A stretch of 64,000 bases of DNA from Roseibium sp. MMSF_3412 (GCF_030733265.1 NZ_JASHJI010000004.1:62001-126000), one strand, 5' to 3'. Shown: positions 34,805-43,939, counted from the first letter of the stretch. The notes: generated from the letters alone by a model not told the origin. Numbers and translations are program-made.

Positions 34805-36115
34805 TTACCGGTAAAGGTCTTCGCGGGACGGCGGCAGGCCGGACGGTCCCTTGGTTCTGCGCGATGCCACTGTCTGGAAAATGCCGATCGAGCCGCGCTC
34901 GAAGCCGAGCGAAACGCCGCACAGATAGGCCAGCCAAAGCCGGTATTTCTGTTCGCCGATATCCGCGATTGCGGCCTCCCTGACCGCCATCAGGTTCTCC
35001 GCCCAGAGCCGGGTCGTTCTCGCGTAGTGCTCCCGCCAGGCTTCCACGTCATGAACTTCGAACCCGTGGGATTCCAGATTGGTCAGGGTCCAGCCAATGT
35101 GATCGACCTCACCGCCCGGGAAAATGTAGCGGACCAGTGCCTGGTATTCCGGCTTCTTGCGGCGGAACTTGTTCAGATCCTTCTTGCCGCGCCGCGTGAT
35201 CGCGTGGTGCAGATAGATCCCGCGCGGCTTCAGCAGACGATGCACGCTTTGAAAGTAGTTGTCGTAGTTGTCCAGGCCGACGGCTTCGAACATGCCGATC
35301 GAGGAGATCTTGTCGAACTTCTCACCCTTCATGTCGCGATAGTCGATCAGTTCCACGGACACCTTGTCCTGCAGCCCGCGCTCCTCGATCCGGTCGCGTG
35401 CGAGTTTGAGCTGCTCTTCGGCCAGGGTCACGCCCACGGCCGTAACGCCGTAGTGCTCGGCGGCGTGGCAGATGAGTGCGCCCCAGCCGCAGCCGATATC
35501 GAGCATCCGGTCGCCGGGTTTCAGGCGGAGTTTCCGGCAGATCATGTCCAGCTTGTCTTTCTGTGCTGTCGCCAGATCGTTGGACCAATCCCTGAAATAG
35601 GCGCAGGTGTAGACCATCTCCGGATCGAGGAAGAGCTTGTAGAAATCGTTCGACACGTCGTAGTGAAACGCGATGTCGTCCTTGCGGCTGCCCGACCCTC
35701 TATCGGCTACCGCGCCCGCATCGAGGCCGTCTTCCTGTTCCCGTGCCGCCGGCTTTCCTGCTCCCAGAAACAGCGATGCGGCGTTCTTCATCAGGAGAAA
35801 CTTGTTCAGCCGCTTGCGCAGTTCCCGGCTTTTCAGCTTCGGCCGCTTTTCCGCGAAATCGAAGATGGTGCCGCCGCGCGGGTCGATTTCGCCGGTCGAA
35901 TAGAGGTCGACCACGGTCTTTATGCGCGGGCTGCGCAGCAATTTTGTCAATGCTGCCGGAGCGACGGCGATCCGCAGAGCGTCGGCACCCATGTCTTCCG
36001 GTATGCGGCTGCCGTCCCAAAGCTCGAACCCGAATTCCAGGTCCAGCGCCTCGTGAATATGGCCAAGTGCAGCGCGGGCTGCGGCAATGGTTCGGTCACC
36101 GGATTGGCTTGCCAT
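34805..36115 (-). CDS. cfa: Cyclopropane-fatty-acyl-phospholipid synthase
   Basis: Transfers a methylene group from SAM to unsaturated acyl chains of membrane phospholipids, releasing SAH. The 436-residue protein has an N-terminal lipid-binding domain (1-145), the bicarbonate/active-site signatures 'HYDVSNDFYKLFLD' (151-164) and 'VYTCAYF' (Cys171), the SAM-binding 'MLDIGCGWGAL' (204-214) and 'MFEAVG' (about 276). The Cys and Glu in these motifs are the catalytic residues in the family. It lies between ptsH and ahcY on the same strand, so its product SAH is removed by the next gene's enzyme. Confidence 0.94.
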   Translation of the reverse strand: MASQSGDRTIAAARAALGHIHEALDLEFGFELWDGSRIPEDMGADALRIAVAPAALTKLLRSPRIKTVVDLYSTGEIDPRGGTIFDFAEKRPKLKSRELRKRLNKFLLMKNAASLFLGAGKPAAREQEDGLDAGAVADRGSGSRKDDIAFHYDVSNDFYKLFLDPEMVYTCAYFRDWSNDLATAQKDKLDMICRKLRLKPGDRMLDIGCGWGALICHAAEHYGVTAVGVTLAEEQLKLARDRIEERGLQDKVSVELIDYRDMKGEKFDKISSIGMFEAVGLDNYDNYFQSVHRLLKPRGIYLHHAITRRGKKDLNKFRRKKPEYQALVRYIFPGGEVDHIGWTLTNLESHGFEVHDVEAWREHYARTTRLWAENLMAVREAAIADIGEQKYRLWLAYLCGVSLGFERGSIGIFQTVASRRTKGPSGLPPSREDLYR

Positions 36116-36216
36116 GATCGTCCTTCAAAGATGCAATACGCGGCCCTGGTTCAATATCCCCTGCCGGCTCCACGCAACATCGGATCGCGTGATGCAGCCG
36201 ACAGATCTAAAAACTA

Positions 36217-36492
36217 TCAGTCTGTCTCGCCAAACCCGCTTTCAACAAGTTCGGAAATCGCCGTCAGGGCTGCATCGGCATCGGTACCGCTGACACAGAC
36301 ACGGATGCAACATCCCGGGCTTGCGGCGAGCATCATCAGCCCCATGATCGACGTTCCGCCAACGGTCTGGCCATCCTTCGATACCTGTACGTCGGCTTCG
36401 AAGGTTTCGACAAGTTTGACCAGTTTGGCTGAAGCGCGTGCGTGAAGTCCGCGGCGGTTGACGATTGTCAGGTCTTTTTCAATCAAATCCAA
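36217..36492 (-). CDS. ptsH: HPr phosphocarrier protein
   Basis: A small phosphocarrier of about 91 residues. 'RRGLHARASAKLVKL' contains the phospho-histidine, and 'GGTSIMGLMMLAAS' contains the serine that HprK phosphorylates. No ATG fits; the likely start is TTG at 36492 with AGGA five bases upstream. A second TTG at 36486 would make the active residues exactly His15 and Ser46 as in classical HPr. It follows the EIIA(Man) gene, with hprK upstream, the layout of the regulatory PTS of alphaproteobacteria. No sugar permease is present here, so the role is probably regulatory. Confidence 0.9.
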   Translation of the reverse strand: MDLIEKDLTIVNRRGLHARASAKLVKLVETFEADVQVSKDGQTVGGTSIMGLMMLAASPGCCIRVCVSGTDADAALTAISELVESGFGETD

Positions 36493-36508
36493 TGCTGTCC
36501 TATTCGTT

Positions 36509-36913
36509 TCAATTCTGTCCCGACAGCACCTGACTTGCGACTGAAATATATTTCTGACCGGCCTGGCGGGCCTCGTCGACGGCATCTGCAAGTTCCCTGT
36601 CAGCGCGCACGCTGGCAAGCTTGATCAGCATGGGCAGATTGACGCCCGCCACCACTTCGACGGACTTGCTGTCCATGACCGAGATCGCAAGGTTTGACGG
36701 CGTGCCTCCGAACATGTCGGTCAGAAGGACGACACCATCTCCGGAATTGGCGGCTTCGACAGCCGACAAGATGTCCTGCCGTCTTTGTTCCATGTCGTCA
36801 TCAGGGCCAATGGAAATGGTCTCGATCTGCTCCTGGGGACCGACGACATGCTCCAGCGCCGCCTTGAATTCTTCAGCGAGACGTCCGTGCGTAACGAGTA
36901 CTAGTCCGATCAT
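36509..36913 (-). CDS. manX: PTS EIIA component of the mannose/fructose subfamily
   Basis: A 134-residue EIIA domain protein of the mannose family. 'MIGLVLVTHGRLAEEF' carries the phospho-accepting His9, and 'GVVLLTDMFGGTPSN' is the family's second signature. There are no EIIB, EIIC or EIID partners, so it probably receives phosphate from HPr and acts as a regulator rather than a transporter part. It is followed 16 bases later by ptsH, most likely co-transcribed. Confidence 0.92.
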   Translation of the reverse strand: MIGLVLVTHGRLAEEFKAALEHVVGPQEQIETISIGPDDDMEQRRQDILSAVEAANSGDGVVLLTDMFGGTPSNLAISVMDSKSVEVVAGVNLPMLIKLASVRADRELADAVDEARQAGQKYISVASQVLSGQN

Positions 36914-37029
36914 TCGGTCTTCAGCCTGACTATCGTTTTCCTGTGCCCTGGGCGGACCATGGCTCTATCAGTCTGATGCACTCTCTTCAACCGGTTAACC
37001 AGTTGCAAGCAAAAAACGCGGCGCTCGCG

Positions 37030-37497
37030 CTAAATGTAATCCGGCATGCCCCGAAACAGGTGTCTGAGGCACCAGCGGATACGTCTTATGCTTTCCCATG
37101 GCCGGTTCTCGGGGCACGCACACAGGGGAACCGGCAAACCGTCTATGTTCTCTGACCCGACACCGCCTTCCGGAAGCCGCTCGATCGTATCTGCCGGTTT
37201 CAGATCAACGAGCAAATGGACCTTCGCCACGGGCAGGAACGCCGTCTTGACCAGCCCCTTGCCGCGCACTTCCAGAAGCCCGGCGATGGTTTCCGGCGCC
37301 CGCGCGGCAAGCTGACCATGGCAGGACGACAGATAGACGCGGTCGTCAGCAACCAGAAGACCGAGATTGCCCTTGTTTTTTGCCGCTTCGATCAAGATGT
37401 CGGTCAGTTCCGACTTGCCGCTGCCGGATCTGCCTCGAATGACGATGCCCCGCGTGCCGACAACCAGGCAATTGGCATGGACCGCCTGTGTCGTCAC
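37030..37497 (-). CDS. hprK: HPr kinase/phosphorylase, short alphaproteobacterial form
   Basis: A 155-residue protein corresponding to the catalytic half only of HprK; the N-terminal domain found in Firmicutes is missing, as is usual in alphaproteobacteria. The P-loop GRSGSGKS spans residues 22-29, 'GLLVADDRVYL' holds the catalytic Asp pair, and 'LEVRGKGLVK' matches the family signature that contacts HPr. It overlaps chvG upstream by ATGA (37494-37497), so translation of the sensor kinase and HprK is coupled. It should phosphorylate the seryl residue of the HPr encoded nearby. Confidence 0.93.
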   Translation of the reverse strand: MTTQAVHANCLVVGTRGIVIRGRSGSGKSELTDILIEAAKNKGNLGLLVADDRVYLSSCHGQLAARAPETIAGLLEVRGKGLVKTAFLPVAKVHLLVDLKPADTIERLPEGGVGSENIDGLPVPLCACPENRPWESIRRIRWCLRHLFRGMPDYI

Positions 37498-39311
37498 TTG
37501 CCAGTTCCGGCAGGCAGATAGATTGTGAAACGGGCGCCGACAATCACCGTTTCGCCGTCGCTGTCCATCTCTTTCCGGTTTGTCGCGGAAATCGATCCGC
37601 CATGGGCTTCGATGATCTGTCTTGAAATCGACAATCCAAGTCCGGAATTGTTGCCGAAGCCTTCTCCGTCGGGGCGGTCCGTGTAGAACCTTTCGAAAAT
37701 GCGCTCCGTGTTTTCCGCCCTGATGCCCGGTCCGTCATCATCAACCGTGATCCGGATACTGCGGCCTTCGCGCGCAAGATCCACGCGCACCGTTCCTTCG
37801 TCCGGCGAGAACGAGCGTGCGTTGTCCAGCAGGTTGCTGATCACCTGACCGAGGCGGATGTCGTGCCCCTGCACCTGGTAGGGCTTGTGGCCCGGCGCGT
37901 CTGCGACCGTCAGCTTGACCTTGGTCTCCTCGGGTCCGGTCCTCTGGTTGACGGCGTCGGCCATGTTGCGCAGCAATTCGGCAAGGTCGATGGTTTCGGA
38001 CTGAATGCGCGCGAGTTCGGCATCCAACCGCGATGCGTCGGAGATGTCGCTGATCAGACGGTCGAGACGGCGGACGTCGTGCTGGATGACTTCCATGAGC
38101 CTGTCCTGCGAGGCCTTTGTCTTGGCAAGCGGCAATGTCTCGACTGCGCTTCTGAGCGAGGTCAGCGGGTTCTTGAGTTCGTGTGCCACGTCGGCCGCGA
38201 ATTTCTCGATCGCGTCGATCTTGTTGTAAAGCGCGTTGGTCATCTCCCTGAACGCGCGCGCGAGGTGTCCTATCTCGTCCTGGCGGTCCGAGAAGTCGGG
38301 GATCTCCTCGCGTGAATTGGACCCGCGGCGGACACGGTCTGCCGCGGCGGCCAGACGCCGCACCGGTCCTGCGATGGCCCCGGCGAGCAGGATCGACAGA
38401 AGGATTGTTACGGTCGCGGCGAACAGGAAGACGCGAATGATGGCTATTCTTTCGGCACGCACGATGGCGTCGATATCACCGCCCTGCGTGGACAGAAGCA
38501 GCGACCCGAGGACGGCCCTGAACCGCTGGATCGGCACGGCAACGGAAACGATCAACTCGCCGCGCTGGGAGATCCGGGTCACGCTTGCCGGCGAACCGGC
38601 AAGCGCCGCTTCCACTTCCGGATAGGCACGCCCGTCGCCGCCGCCGACTTCCTGGTAAAGCGGCAGGTCGCCTTGAGAGAGCCAGCGCTTGGTCCACTGC
38701 CAGGCGGAATCCCAGAAACCTGTTTCCTCGGCGGTCGGCGGCGGCAGATCGAAGCGAAGGATCTGCGCGCTGGAATAAAGATGCCGCGAGTCGAGAATTA
38801 GAATGCCTTCCGGGTCGTAGATGCGGGCGCGTGTCTTGGTCGGCGAGATCAGACGCCGCAGGACCGGTCCGACGCGCTCCGGATTGATGGGGAAGTCAAG
38901 GCTGTCCAGATCATCGACCGTCGGCGTGATGCTTTCGCCGGCCTGCAATTGAAGCAGGCGCTCCGGATCGACGGTGATGGTGCCGGTGTCAACGGTCGCG
39001 GAAGCGGCAATTGCTCCGGCGATGATCTCGCCCTGGGTCAGAAGGCTCTGCACCCGCGCGTCGATCAGGCCCGCGCGAAACTGGTTGAGATAAAGGATGC
39101 CGATCACGAGCGCGAGCAGGCCGACCAGATTGATCGCGATGATCCTGCGTGTCAGCGACGACAGGACATAGGTCCCGAAAATGCGACCTATCTGACTGAA
39201 AAGCCTGCGGCGGATACGCTTGTTGCCGAGGCGGCGCAAGCGTGAGCGTTCCGATCCGCTGGACGGATCAGGCTGGACAATATTCTCAGCACTCTCGCTT
39301 TCAACCGCCAT
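37494..39311 (-). CDS. chvG: Sensor histidine kinase ChvG (ExoS)
   Basis: A 605-residue inner-membrane sensor. It has a basic cytoplasmic N-terminus, a first transmembrane helix (about 57-75), a periplasmic domain of about 220 residues, a second helix (about 293-315), a HAMP linker, the H-box FAADVAHELKNPLTSL with phospho-His377, and an ATPase domain (N-box 'VISNLLDNARSFS', 'VDDDGPGI', 'GLGLSISRQIIEAHGG'). ChvG/ExoS senses acidity and envelope state in rhizobia and controls exopolysaccharide and motility. It follows chvI by 24 bases and overlaps hprK, the conserved rhizobial order. Confidence 0.93.
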   Translation of the reverse strand: MAVESESAENIVQPDPSSGSERSRLRRLGNKRIRRRLFSQIGRIFGTYVLSSLTRRIIAINLVGLLALVIGILYLNQFRAGLIDARVQSLLTQGEIIAGAIAASATVDTGTITVDPERLLQLQAGESITPTVDDLDSLDFPINPERVGPVLRRLISPTKTRARIYDPEGILILDSRHLYSSAQILRFDLPPPTAEETGFWDSAWQWTKRWLSQGDLPLYQEVGGGDGRAYPEVEAALAGSPASVTRISQRGELIVSVAVPIQRFRAVLGSLLLSTQGGDIDAIVRAERIAIIRVFLFAATVTILLSILLAGAIAGPVRRLAAAADRVRRGSNSREEIPDFSDRQDEIGHLARAFREMTNALYNKIDAIEKFAADVAHELKNPLTSLRSAVETLPLAKTKASQDRLMEVIQHDVRRLDRLISDISDASRLDAELARIQSETIDLAELLRNMADAVNQRTGPEETKVKLTVADAPGHKPYQVQGHDIRLGQVISNLLDNARSFSPDEGTVRVDLAREGRSIRITVDDDGPGIRAENTERIFERFYTDRPDGEGFGNNSGLGLSISRQIIEAHGGSISATNRKEMDSDGETVIVGARFTIYLPAGTGK

Positions 39312-39335
39312 CCACGTCTTGTCTCAATGGCTGTT

Positions 39336-40034
39336 TCAGACTTCCCGGAAACGATACCCTACGCCATAGAGTGTTTCGATCATGTCGAAGTCGTCGTCAA
39401 CCACCTTGAATTTTTTCCGCAGGCGCTTGATGTGACTGTCGATGGTTCTGTCGTCAACATAAACCTGGTCGTCATAGGCCGCATCCATCAGTGCATTCCG
39501 GCTCTTGACGACACCGGGACGCTGCGCAAGCGCGGACAGGATCAGAAATTCGGTGACTGTCAGCGTCACAGGCTTGTTGTTCCAGGTGCAGGTATGACGT
39601 TCCTGGTCCATGACCAATTGCCCGCGCTCGAGCAACTTGTCCGCATCTTCCCTTGGCGCGCTGGCATCTTTTGGCTGTGCACGGCGCAGGACCGCGCGGA
39701 CACGTTCAACAAGGAGGCGTTGCGAAAACGGCTTCCGGATGAAGTCGTCCGCGCCCATCTTCAGACCGAAAAGTTCGTCGATCTCGTCATCCTTGGAGGT
39801 CAGAAAAATAACAGGAAGGTCAGAGTTCTGGCGCAGGCGGCGCAGCAGTTCCATTCCGTCCATGCGCGGCATCTTGATATCGAATATTGCCAACTGCGGC
39901 GGATCGCTCTGCAACCCGTCCAGGGCTGAAGTCCCGTCCGTATAGGTCTGGACCCGATATCCTTCTGTTTCCAGAGCAATCGACACCGAAGTCAAAATGT
40001 TACGGTCGTCATCGACCAGAGCAATCGTCGGCAT
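39336..40034 (-). CDS. chvI: Response regulator ChvI
   Basis: A 232-residue OmpR-type regulator. The receiver domain has the acidic pair DDD (residues 8-10), phospho-accepting Asp52 in '[13 protein letters not shown]', Thr and Lys in 'IFLTSKDD' and 'FIRKPFS'. The C-terminal winged helix ends with '[30 protein letters not shown]', typical of ChvI. It begins the chvI-chvG-hprK-manX-ptsH run and is divergent from pckA. Partner of the ChvG kinase encoded next. Confidence 0.95.
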   Translation of the reverse strand: MPTIALVDDDRNILTSVSIALETEGYRVQTYTDGTSALDGLQSDPPQLAIFDIKMPRMDGMELLRRLRQNSDLPVIFLTSKDDEIDELFGLKMGADDFIRKPFSQRLLVERVRAVLRRAQPKDASAPREDADKLLERGQLVMDQERHTCTWNNKPVTLTVTEFLILSALAQRPGVVKSRNALMDAAYDDQVYVDDRTIDSHIKRLRKKFKVVDDDFDMIETLYGVGYRFREV

Positions 40035-40519
40035 GCTTCAATTTTCCAATTCGGTCAGCACGAAAGGCGCTTCGCCTTTACTGTAACATACAGCCTTTGG
40101 CCTGCTAAATGCGCATAAATTAAGGCAAACAGGTTTTTCCGGGGGAGCGAAGACTTGCCGATCAGGTTGCTCACTCCCGCGATCTCAAAGAATTACACGC
40201 TCCGTGTGCCTGAACTGTGCGCCAATGCGAATAACTGCACTCAGACGCGCGCAAGGTTAACAGATAGGCGCGATTCTGGTGCGAAAATTTTCGGTTTCCC
40301 GAAGAAAACGAATATTCCGAAGGTTTCGTTTATTACTTCGCCCATCAAATTAATCATCGTTTTTTTTGTACAGTATTTTAATCGATTAAACAAAGACATA
40401 GCACCTTTAGTAGTCTTGCTGCTCAAATATCCTTCCACTAGTTTCGCAGCCCTCATTGCCGGATCAGTGGTTTCGACTGTCGCCGGCCAACTGAATGACC
40501 TTACGAGGACGGCGGTAAA
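40035..40519. other. Long chvI-pckA intergenic region
   Basis: About 485 bases without a convincing gene. It must hold the divergent promoters of chvI and pckA. The half near pckA (about 40290-40450) is AT-rich and contains the palindrome listed separately. A 142-codon open frame exists inside, but its composition and lack of a ribosome-binding site make it unlikely to be real. Confidence 0.7.
40377..40390. promoter_or_regulatory. Perfect 14-base palindrome upstream of pckA, LacI-type operator candidate
   Basis: TTTAATCGATTAAA lies about 130 bases before the pckA start. A symmetric site with a central CG is typical of LacI/GalR-family operators, and in Sinorhizobium meliloti the LacI-type protein PckR controls pckA. 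No pckR gene is in the window; the link is inference. Confidence 0.5.
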
Positions 40520-42130
40520 ATGCAGGAAACAGGCGTCAGGAATCCTTCCAATGGCAGCGAAACGTTCGGATTCAGCAATCTGAACGCAGTCTATTGGAAC
40601 CAGAGCGAGCCTGCCCTTTACGAGCATTCCCTCAAGCGCGGCGAAACAAGCCTTGCCGCCGGTGGCGCACTCGTCGCCGAAACGGGTGTCCACACCGGAC
40701 GGTCTCCCAGGGACAAATTCGTGGTCCTGGACGACCAGACCAAAGACACGGTCTGGTGGGACAACAATGCGCAGATGTCTAAAGCCCAGTTCGACACGCT
40801 GATGTCGGATTTTCTCGCCCATGCGCAGGGTCTTGATCTTTATGCGCAGGACCTGTTCGGCGGTGCGGACAAGGCGCATCGCCTGCCCGTTCGCGTTTAT
40901 ACCGAATTTGCGTGGCATTCGCTGTTCATTCGAAATCTGCTGCTGCGGCCCGAGACAGCGGAACTCGCAGGCTTCGTTCCCGAGATGACAATTGTCGACC
41001 TGCCGAGCTTCAAGGCGGACCCGGAGCGTCACGGTTGCAGGTCCGAGACGGTCATTGCCTGCGATCTGACGCGCAAGATCGTTCTTATCGGCGGCACCTC
41101 CTATGCAGGCGAAATGAAGAAATCCGTCTTCACGATGCTGAACCACCTTCTGCCGGCCAAAGGCATCATGTCGATGCACTGCTCGGCCAATGTCGGCGAC
41201 AGGGGCGACACGGCGGTGTTCTTCGGCCTGTCCGGCACCGGCAAGACCACGCTTTCGGCAGATCCGGCACGCACGCTGATCGGCGATGACGAGCATGGCT
41301 GGAGCGAAAACGGTGTCTTCAATTTCGAGGGCGGCTGCTACGCCAAGACCATCAAGTTGTCCGCCGAGGCAGAACCGGAAATCTATTCCACCACGCAACG
41401 CTTCGGCACCGTTCTGGAAAATGTCGTTCTGGACGAAAACCGCGTTCCGGATTTCGACGACGGTTCCAAGACGGAAAACACCCGCGCGGCCTATCCGATC
41501 CACTTCATCTCCAATGCGAGCGAGACCGGCTGTGCACCCGTGCCGCACACCATCATCATGCTGACTGCGGACGCGTTCGGTGTCATGCCGCCGTTGGCCC
41601 GCCTGACGCCCGCGCAGGCGATGTACCACTTCCTGTCCGGCTACACCGCCAAGGTCGCCGGAACTGAAAAAGGCGTGACCGAGCCCCAGGCGACCTTCTC
41701 GACCTGCTTCGGCGCCCCCTTCCTGCCGCGCCATCCGTCCGAATACGGCAATCTCCTGAAGAAGCTGATCGCCGATCACAATGTGGATTGCTGGCTGGTC
41801 AACACAGGATGGACCGGCGGCGCCTACGGCACCGGCCACCGCATGCCGATCAAGGCAACGCGGACCCTGCTGCAGGCCGCACTCTCGGGTGAACTGAAAA
41901 ACGCCGAGTTCCGCACGGATCCGAATTTCGGCTTCGATGTTCCGGTCCAAGTAACCGGCGTCGATACGACGATCCTGACACCCCGCGAAACCTGGGACGA
42001 CAAGGCGGCATATGACGTTCAGGCCTCCAAGCTCGTTCAGATGTTCGTCGACAACTTCGAAACCTTCGAGAGCCATGTCGACGGAACCGTGCTAAGCGCC
42101 GCTCCGGCGCTCAGGTCGGCGGCCGAATAG
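40520..42130 (+). CDS. pckA: Phosphoenolpyruvate carboxykinase (ATP)
   Basis: Converts oxaloacetate to PEP with ATP, the entry to gluconeogenesis from C4 acids. The 536-residue protein has '[13 protein letters not shown]' (56-67), 'SMHCSANVG' (218-226), the kinase-1a P-loop GLSGTGKTT (236-244) and the metal site 'IGDDEHGW' (254-261), then 'EGGCYAKTI'. All the ATP-type signatures are intact. The start ATG at 40520 has GAGGACGG upstream. It is divergent from chvI, and a hairpin follows the stop. Confidence 0.97.
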   Translation: MQETGVRNPSNGSETFGFSNLNAVYWNQSEPALYEHSLKRGETSLAAGGALVAETGVHTGRSPRDKFVVLDDQTKDTVWWDNNAQMSKAQFDTLMSDFLAHAQGLDLYAQDLFGGADKAHRLPVRVYTEFAWHSLFIRNLLLRPETAELAGFVPEMTIVDLPSFKADPERHGCRSETVIACDLTRKIVLIGGTSYAGEMKKSVFTMLNHLLPAKGIMSMHCSANVGDRGDTAVFFGLSGTGKTTLSADPARTLIGDDEHGWSENGVFNFEGGCYAKTIKLSAEAEPEIYSTTQRFGTVLENVVLDENRVPDFDDGSKTENTRAAYPIHFISNASETGCAPVPHTIIMLTADAFGVMPPLARLTPAQAMYHFLSGYTAKVAGTEKGVTEPQATFSTCFGAPFLPRHPSEYGNLLKKLIADHNVDCWLVNTGWTGGAYGTGHRMPIKATRTLLQAALSGELKNAEFRTDPNFGFDVPVQVTGVDTTILTPRETWDDKAAYDVQASKLVQMFVDNFETFESHVDGTVLSAAPALRSAAE

Positions 42131-42156
42131 GCTTCCTGTTCCTCACCATGTTCAGA

Positions 42157-42182
42157 CGGCGCCCGTCATCCGGGCGCCGCTT
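42157..42182 (+). terminator. Hairpin terminator after pckA
   Basis: CGGCGCCCG pairs with CGGGCGCCG around a 5-base loop, 26 bases after the pckA stop. The following sequence is only weakly T-rich. Confidence 0.62.
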
Positions 42183-42265
42183 GTGCTTTAGGACGGCTTT
42201 CATCCGCTCTGGAAACGTCTATATTCAGGAGACCTAAGCGGGCAATCTCCAAGAGCGGAAACCTC

Positions 42266-42598
42266 ATGACCAGTGACAACCTGCAAATTGCGGACGTGCT
42301 TCAAACGGCCGAGGACTGGACCCGGGCCGGCCGGCACGTCGCTCTGGCTACCGTGATCGAAACCTGGGGATCGGCACCACGGCCGACCGGCTCCCATCTG
42401 GTGATCGATTCGGACGGAAATTTCGAAGGGTCGGTGTCCGGCGGCTGCGTTGAAGGCGCCGTTGTTGCCGAAGCCGTCGACGTCATCGAAACGGGAAAGC
42501 CGACCACACTGGAATTCGGCGTTGCCGACGAAACCGCGTGGCGTGTCGGGTTGTCCTGCGGCGGCCGCATCCGCGTTTATGTCGAACCCGTCAACTGA
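42266..42598 (+). CDS. XdhC/CoxI N-terminal-domain protein (molybdoenzyme maturation)
   Basis: A 110-residue stand-alone XdhC_CoxI domain. 'ALATVIETWGSAPRPTGSHLVID', 'GSVSGGCVEGAVVAEA' and the ending 'GLSCGGRIRVYVEP' are diagnostic. XdhC proteins insert sulfurated molybdenum cofactor into xanthine dehydrogenase-type enzymes. The C-terminal Rossmann half is encoded separately at 43244-43939, with a LysE gene in between. No molybdoenzyme structural gene is visible in the window. Confidence 0.88.
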   Translation: MTSDNLQIADVLQTAEDWTRAGRHVALATVIETWGSAPRPTGSHLVIDSDGNFEGSVSGGCVEGAVVAEAVDVIETGKPTTLEFGVADETAWRVGLSCGGRIRVYVEPVN

Positions 42599-42611
42599 TT
42601 GAGATACTGCT

Positions 42612-43241
42612 TTGCCGACAACCGAAACATTCCTCGCCTTTCTCGCCGCCACGGCGCTGTTTGCCTATATGCCCGGCCCGGCCGTGCTTTATACCGCTGC
42701 ACAAACCATTTCACGCGGCCGGCGCGCCGGCTTTTTGGCGGCTGCCGGAATTCACATCGGGTGCTACGCACATGTCTTTGCCGCGGCGTTCGGCCTGTCG
42801 GCGATCTTCACCGTGGTGCCGACGCTCTATTTCGCGCTCAAGGTAGCGGGTGGTGTCTATCTGATCTTTCTCGGCATTCAGATGATCCGCACCCGTGTGT
42901 CGAGCGGCCCGGTTCCCGAGCTGCCGCAGAAATCCGCGCGCAGAGCCTTTCTCGACAGCATTCTCGTTGAAGTGCTCAACCCGAAGGCCGCCATATTCTT
43001 CATTGCCTTCCTGCCGCAATTCGTCAGCCCGGAGGCCAGCCTGCCGATCTGGGTGCAGTTCCTTGTTCTCGGGACGATCGTCAACTTCGCATTTGCGTCC
43101 GCGGATGTTGCGACGGTGCTGTTTGCCTCCGAAGTCAAGAAGCGCCTGGGCCGGACGTCCAGGTTCCAGGATTTCACGCGCTGGATCGGCGGATCGCTGC
43201 TGGTCGGCCTCGGCGTCAGACTGGCAACGGACCGGGCATAA
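42612..43241 (+). CDS. LysE/RhtB-family amino-acid exporter
   Basis: A 209-residue inner-membrane protein with six hydrophobic segments. 'AYMPGPAVLYTAAQTISRGRRAGFLAAAGIHIG' near the N-terminus is the LysE/RhtB signature, and 'GGVYLIFLGIQMIR' and 'LNPKAAIFFIAFLPQFV' are also typical. Substrate may be homoserine, threonine or similar, but cannot be fixed. The start is probably TTG at 42612, 13 bases after the XdhC stop. Its place between two XdhC half-genes is unusual; the 2-base gap to the next gene suggests co-transcription. Confidence 0.87.
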   Translation: MPTTETFLAFLAATALFAYMPGPAVLYTAAQTISRGRRAGFLAAAGIHIGCYAHVFAAAFGLSAIFTVVPTLYFALKVAGGVYLIFLGIQMIRTRVSSGPVPELPQKSARRAFLDSILVEVLNPKAAIFFIAFLPQFVSPEASLPIWVQFLVLGTIVNFAFASADVATVLFASEVKKRLGRTSRFQDFTRWIGGSLLVGLGVRLATDRA

Positions 43242-43243
43242 AA

Positions 43244-43939
43244 ATGGACCGCGGATTGCTCGAAGCGCTCAACTCGGAACGTGCCGCGCGCCGTGCGGCC
43301 ATTCTGGTTACACACCTTGAGGACGGATCGCAGTCTCTGATCCGGAAGACCGATGACTATGCGTCCGAACCGCTGGCTTCGGAGTTCGACAAGCGCTTTC
43401 GATCCGGCAGGTCCGGAACCGTGGAGAGCGAAACCGGCGATGTTTTCCTGACGGTCTCGGTCCCTGCACCCAGGCTTGTCCTCATCGGGGCTGTCCACAT
43501 CAGCCAGGCATTGGTGCCGATGGCTGAAATCGCGGGATTGGATGTGACGGTCATAGACCCGCGCACGGCCTTTGCAACGGAAGACCGGTTTCCGGGCAGC
43601 ACGCTCAAGGCTGAATGGCCGCAAGATGTTCTGCAAGAAACGCCTTTGGACGCCTTTACGGCTGTCGCCGCCGTAACACACGATCCCAAGATCGACGACT
43701 TTCCGTTGATGGAAGCGCTCCGCTCGGATTGCTTTTATGTCGGCGCACTCGGCAGCCGGAAAACCCACGGAAAGCGGCTGGAGCGGTTTACCGAAGCCGG
43801 CATCGATCCGGACCTGTCAAACCGGATCGATGCGCCGATCGGGCTTGATATCGGGGCAGCATCACCTGAAGAAATCGCGGTTGCAGTGCTTGGCTCGATC
43901 ATCCGGGCGCTGCGCAAGCCGCCGGAGCACGGCACATGA
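43244..43939 (+). CDS. XdhC C-terminal Rossmann-domain protein (CoxF-like)
   Basis: A 231-residue protein. After an N-terminal region ('LEALNSERAARRAAILVTHLEDGSQSLI'), a Rossmann domain follows with 'LVLIGAVHISQALVPMAEIAGLDVTVIDPR', 'AVTHDPKIDDFPLMEAL', 'YVGALGSRKTHGKRLERF' and 'IDAPIGLDIGAASPEEIAVAVLGSII', all hallmarks of the XdhC C-terminal half. It begins 2 bases after the LysE stop and its stop overlaps the next gene by ATGA. Together with the 110-residue protein upstream it probably works in molybdenum cofactor delivery. Confidence 0.9.
   Translation: MDRGLLEALNSERAARRAAILVTHLEDGSQSLIRKTDDYASEPLASEFDKRFRSGRSGTVESETGDVFLTVSVPAPRLVLIGAVHISQALVPMAEIAGLDVTVIDPRTAFATEDRFPGSTLKAEWPQDVLQETPLDAFTAVAAVTHDPKIDDFPLMEALRSDCFYVGALGSRKTHGKRLERFTEAGIDPDLSNRIDAPIGLDIGAASPEEIAVAVLGSIIRALRKPPEHGT

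Noticed and set aside
40155-40583. A 142-codon plus-strand frame in the chvI-pckA gap
   Set aside because: It runs across AT-rich promoter DNA, overlaps the pckA start in another frame, and has no ribosome-binding site.
40241-42076. A 611-codon minus-strand frame opposite pckA
   Set aside because: pckA motifs are complete on the plus strand. The antisense product resembles no protein.
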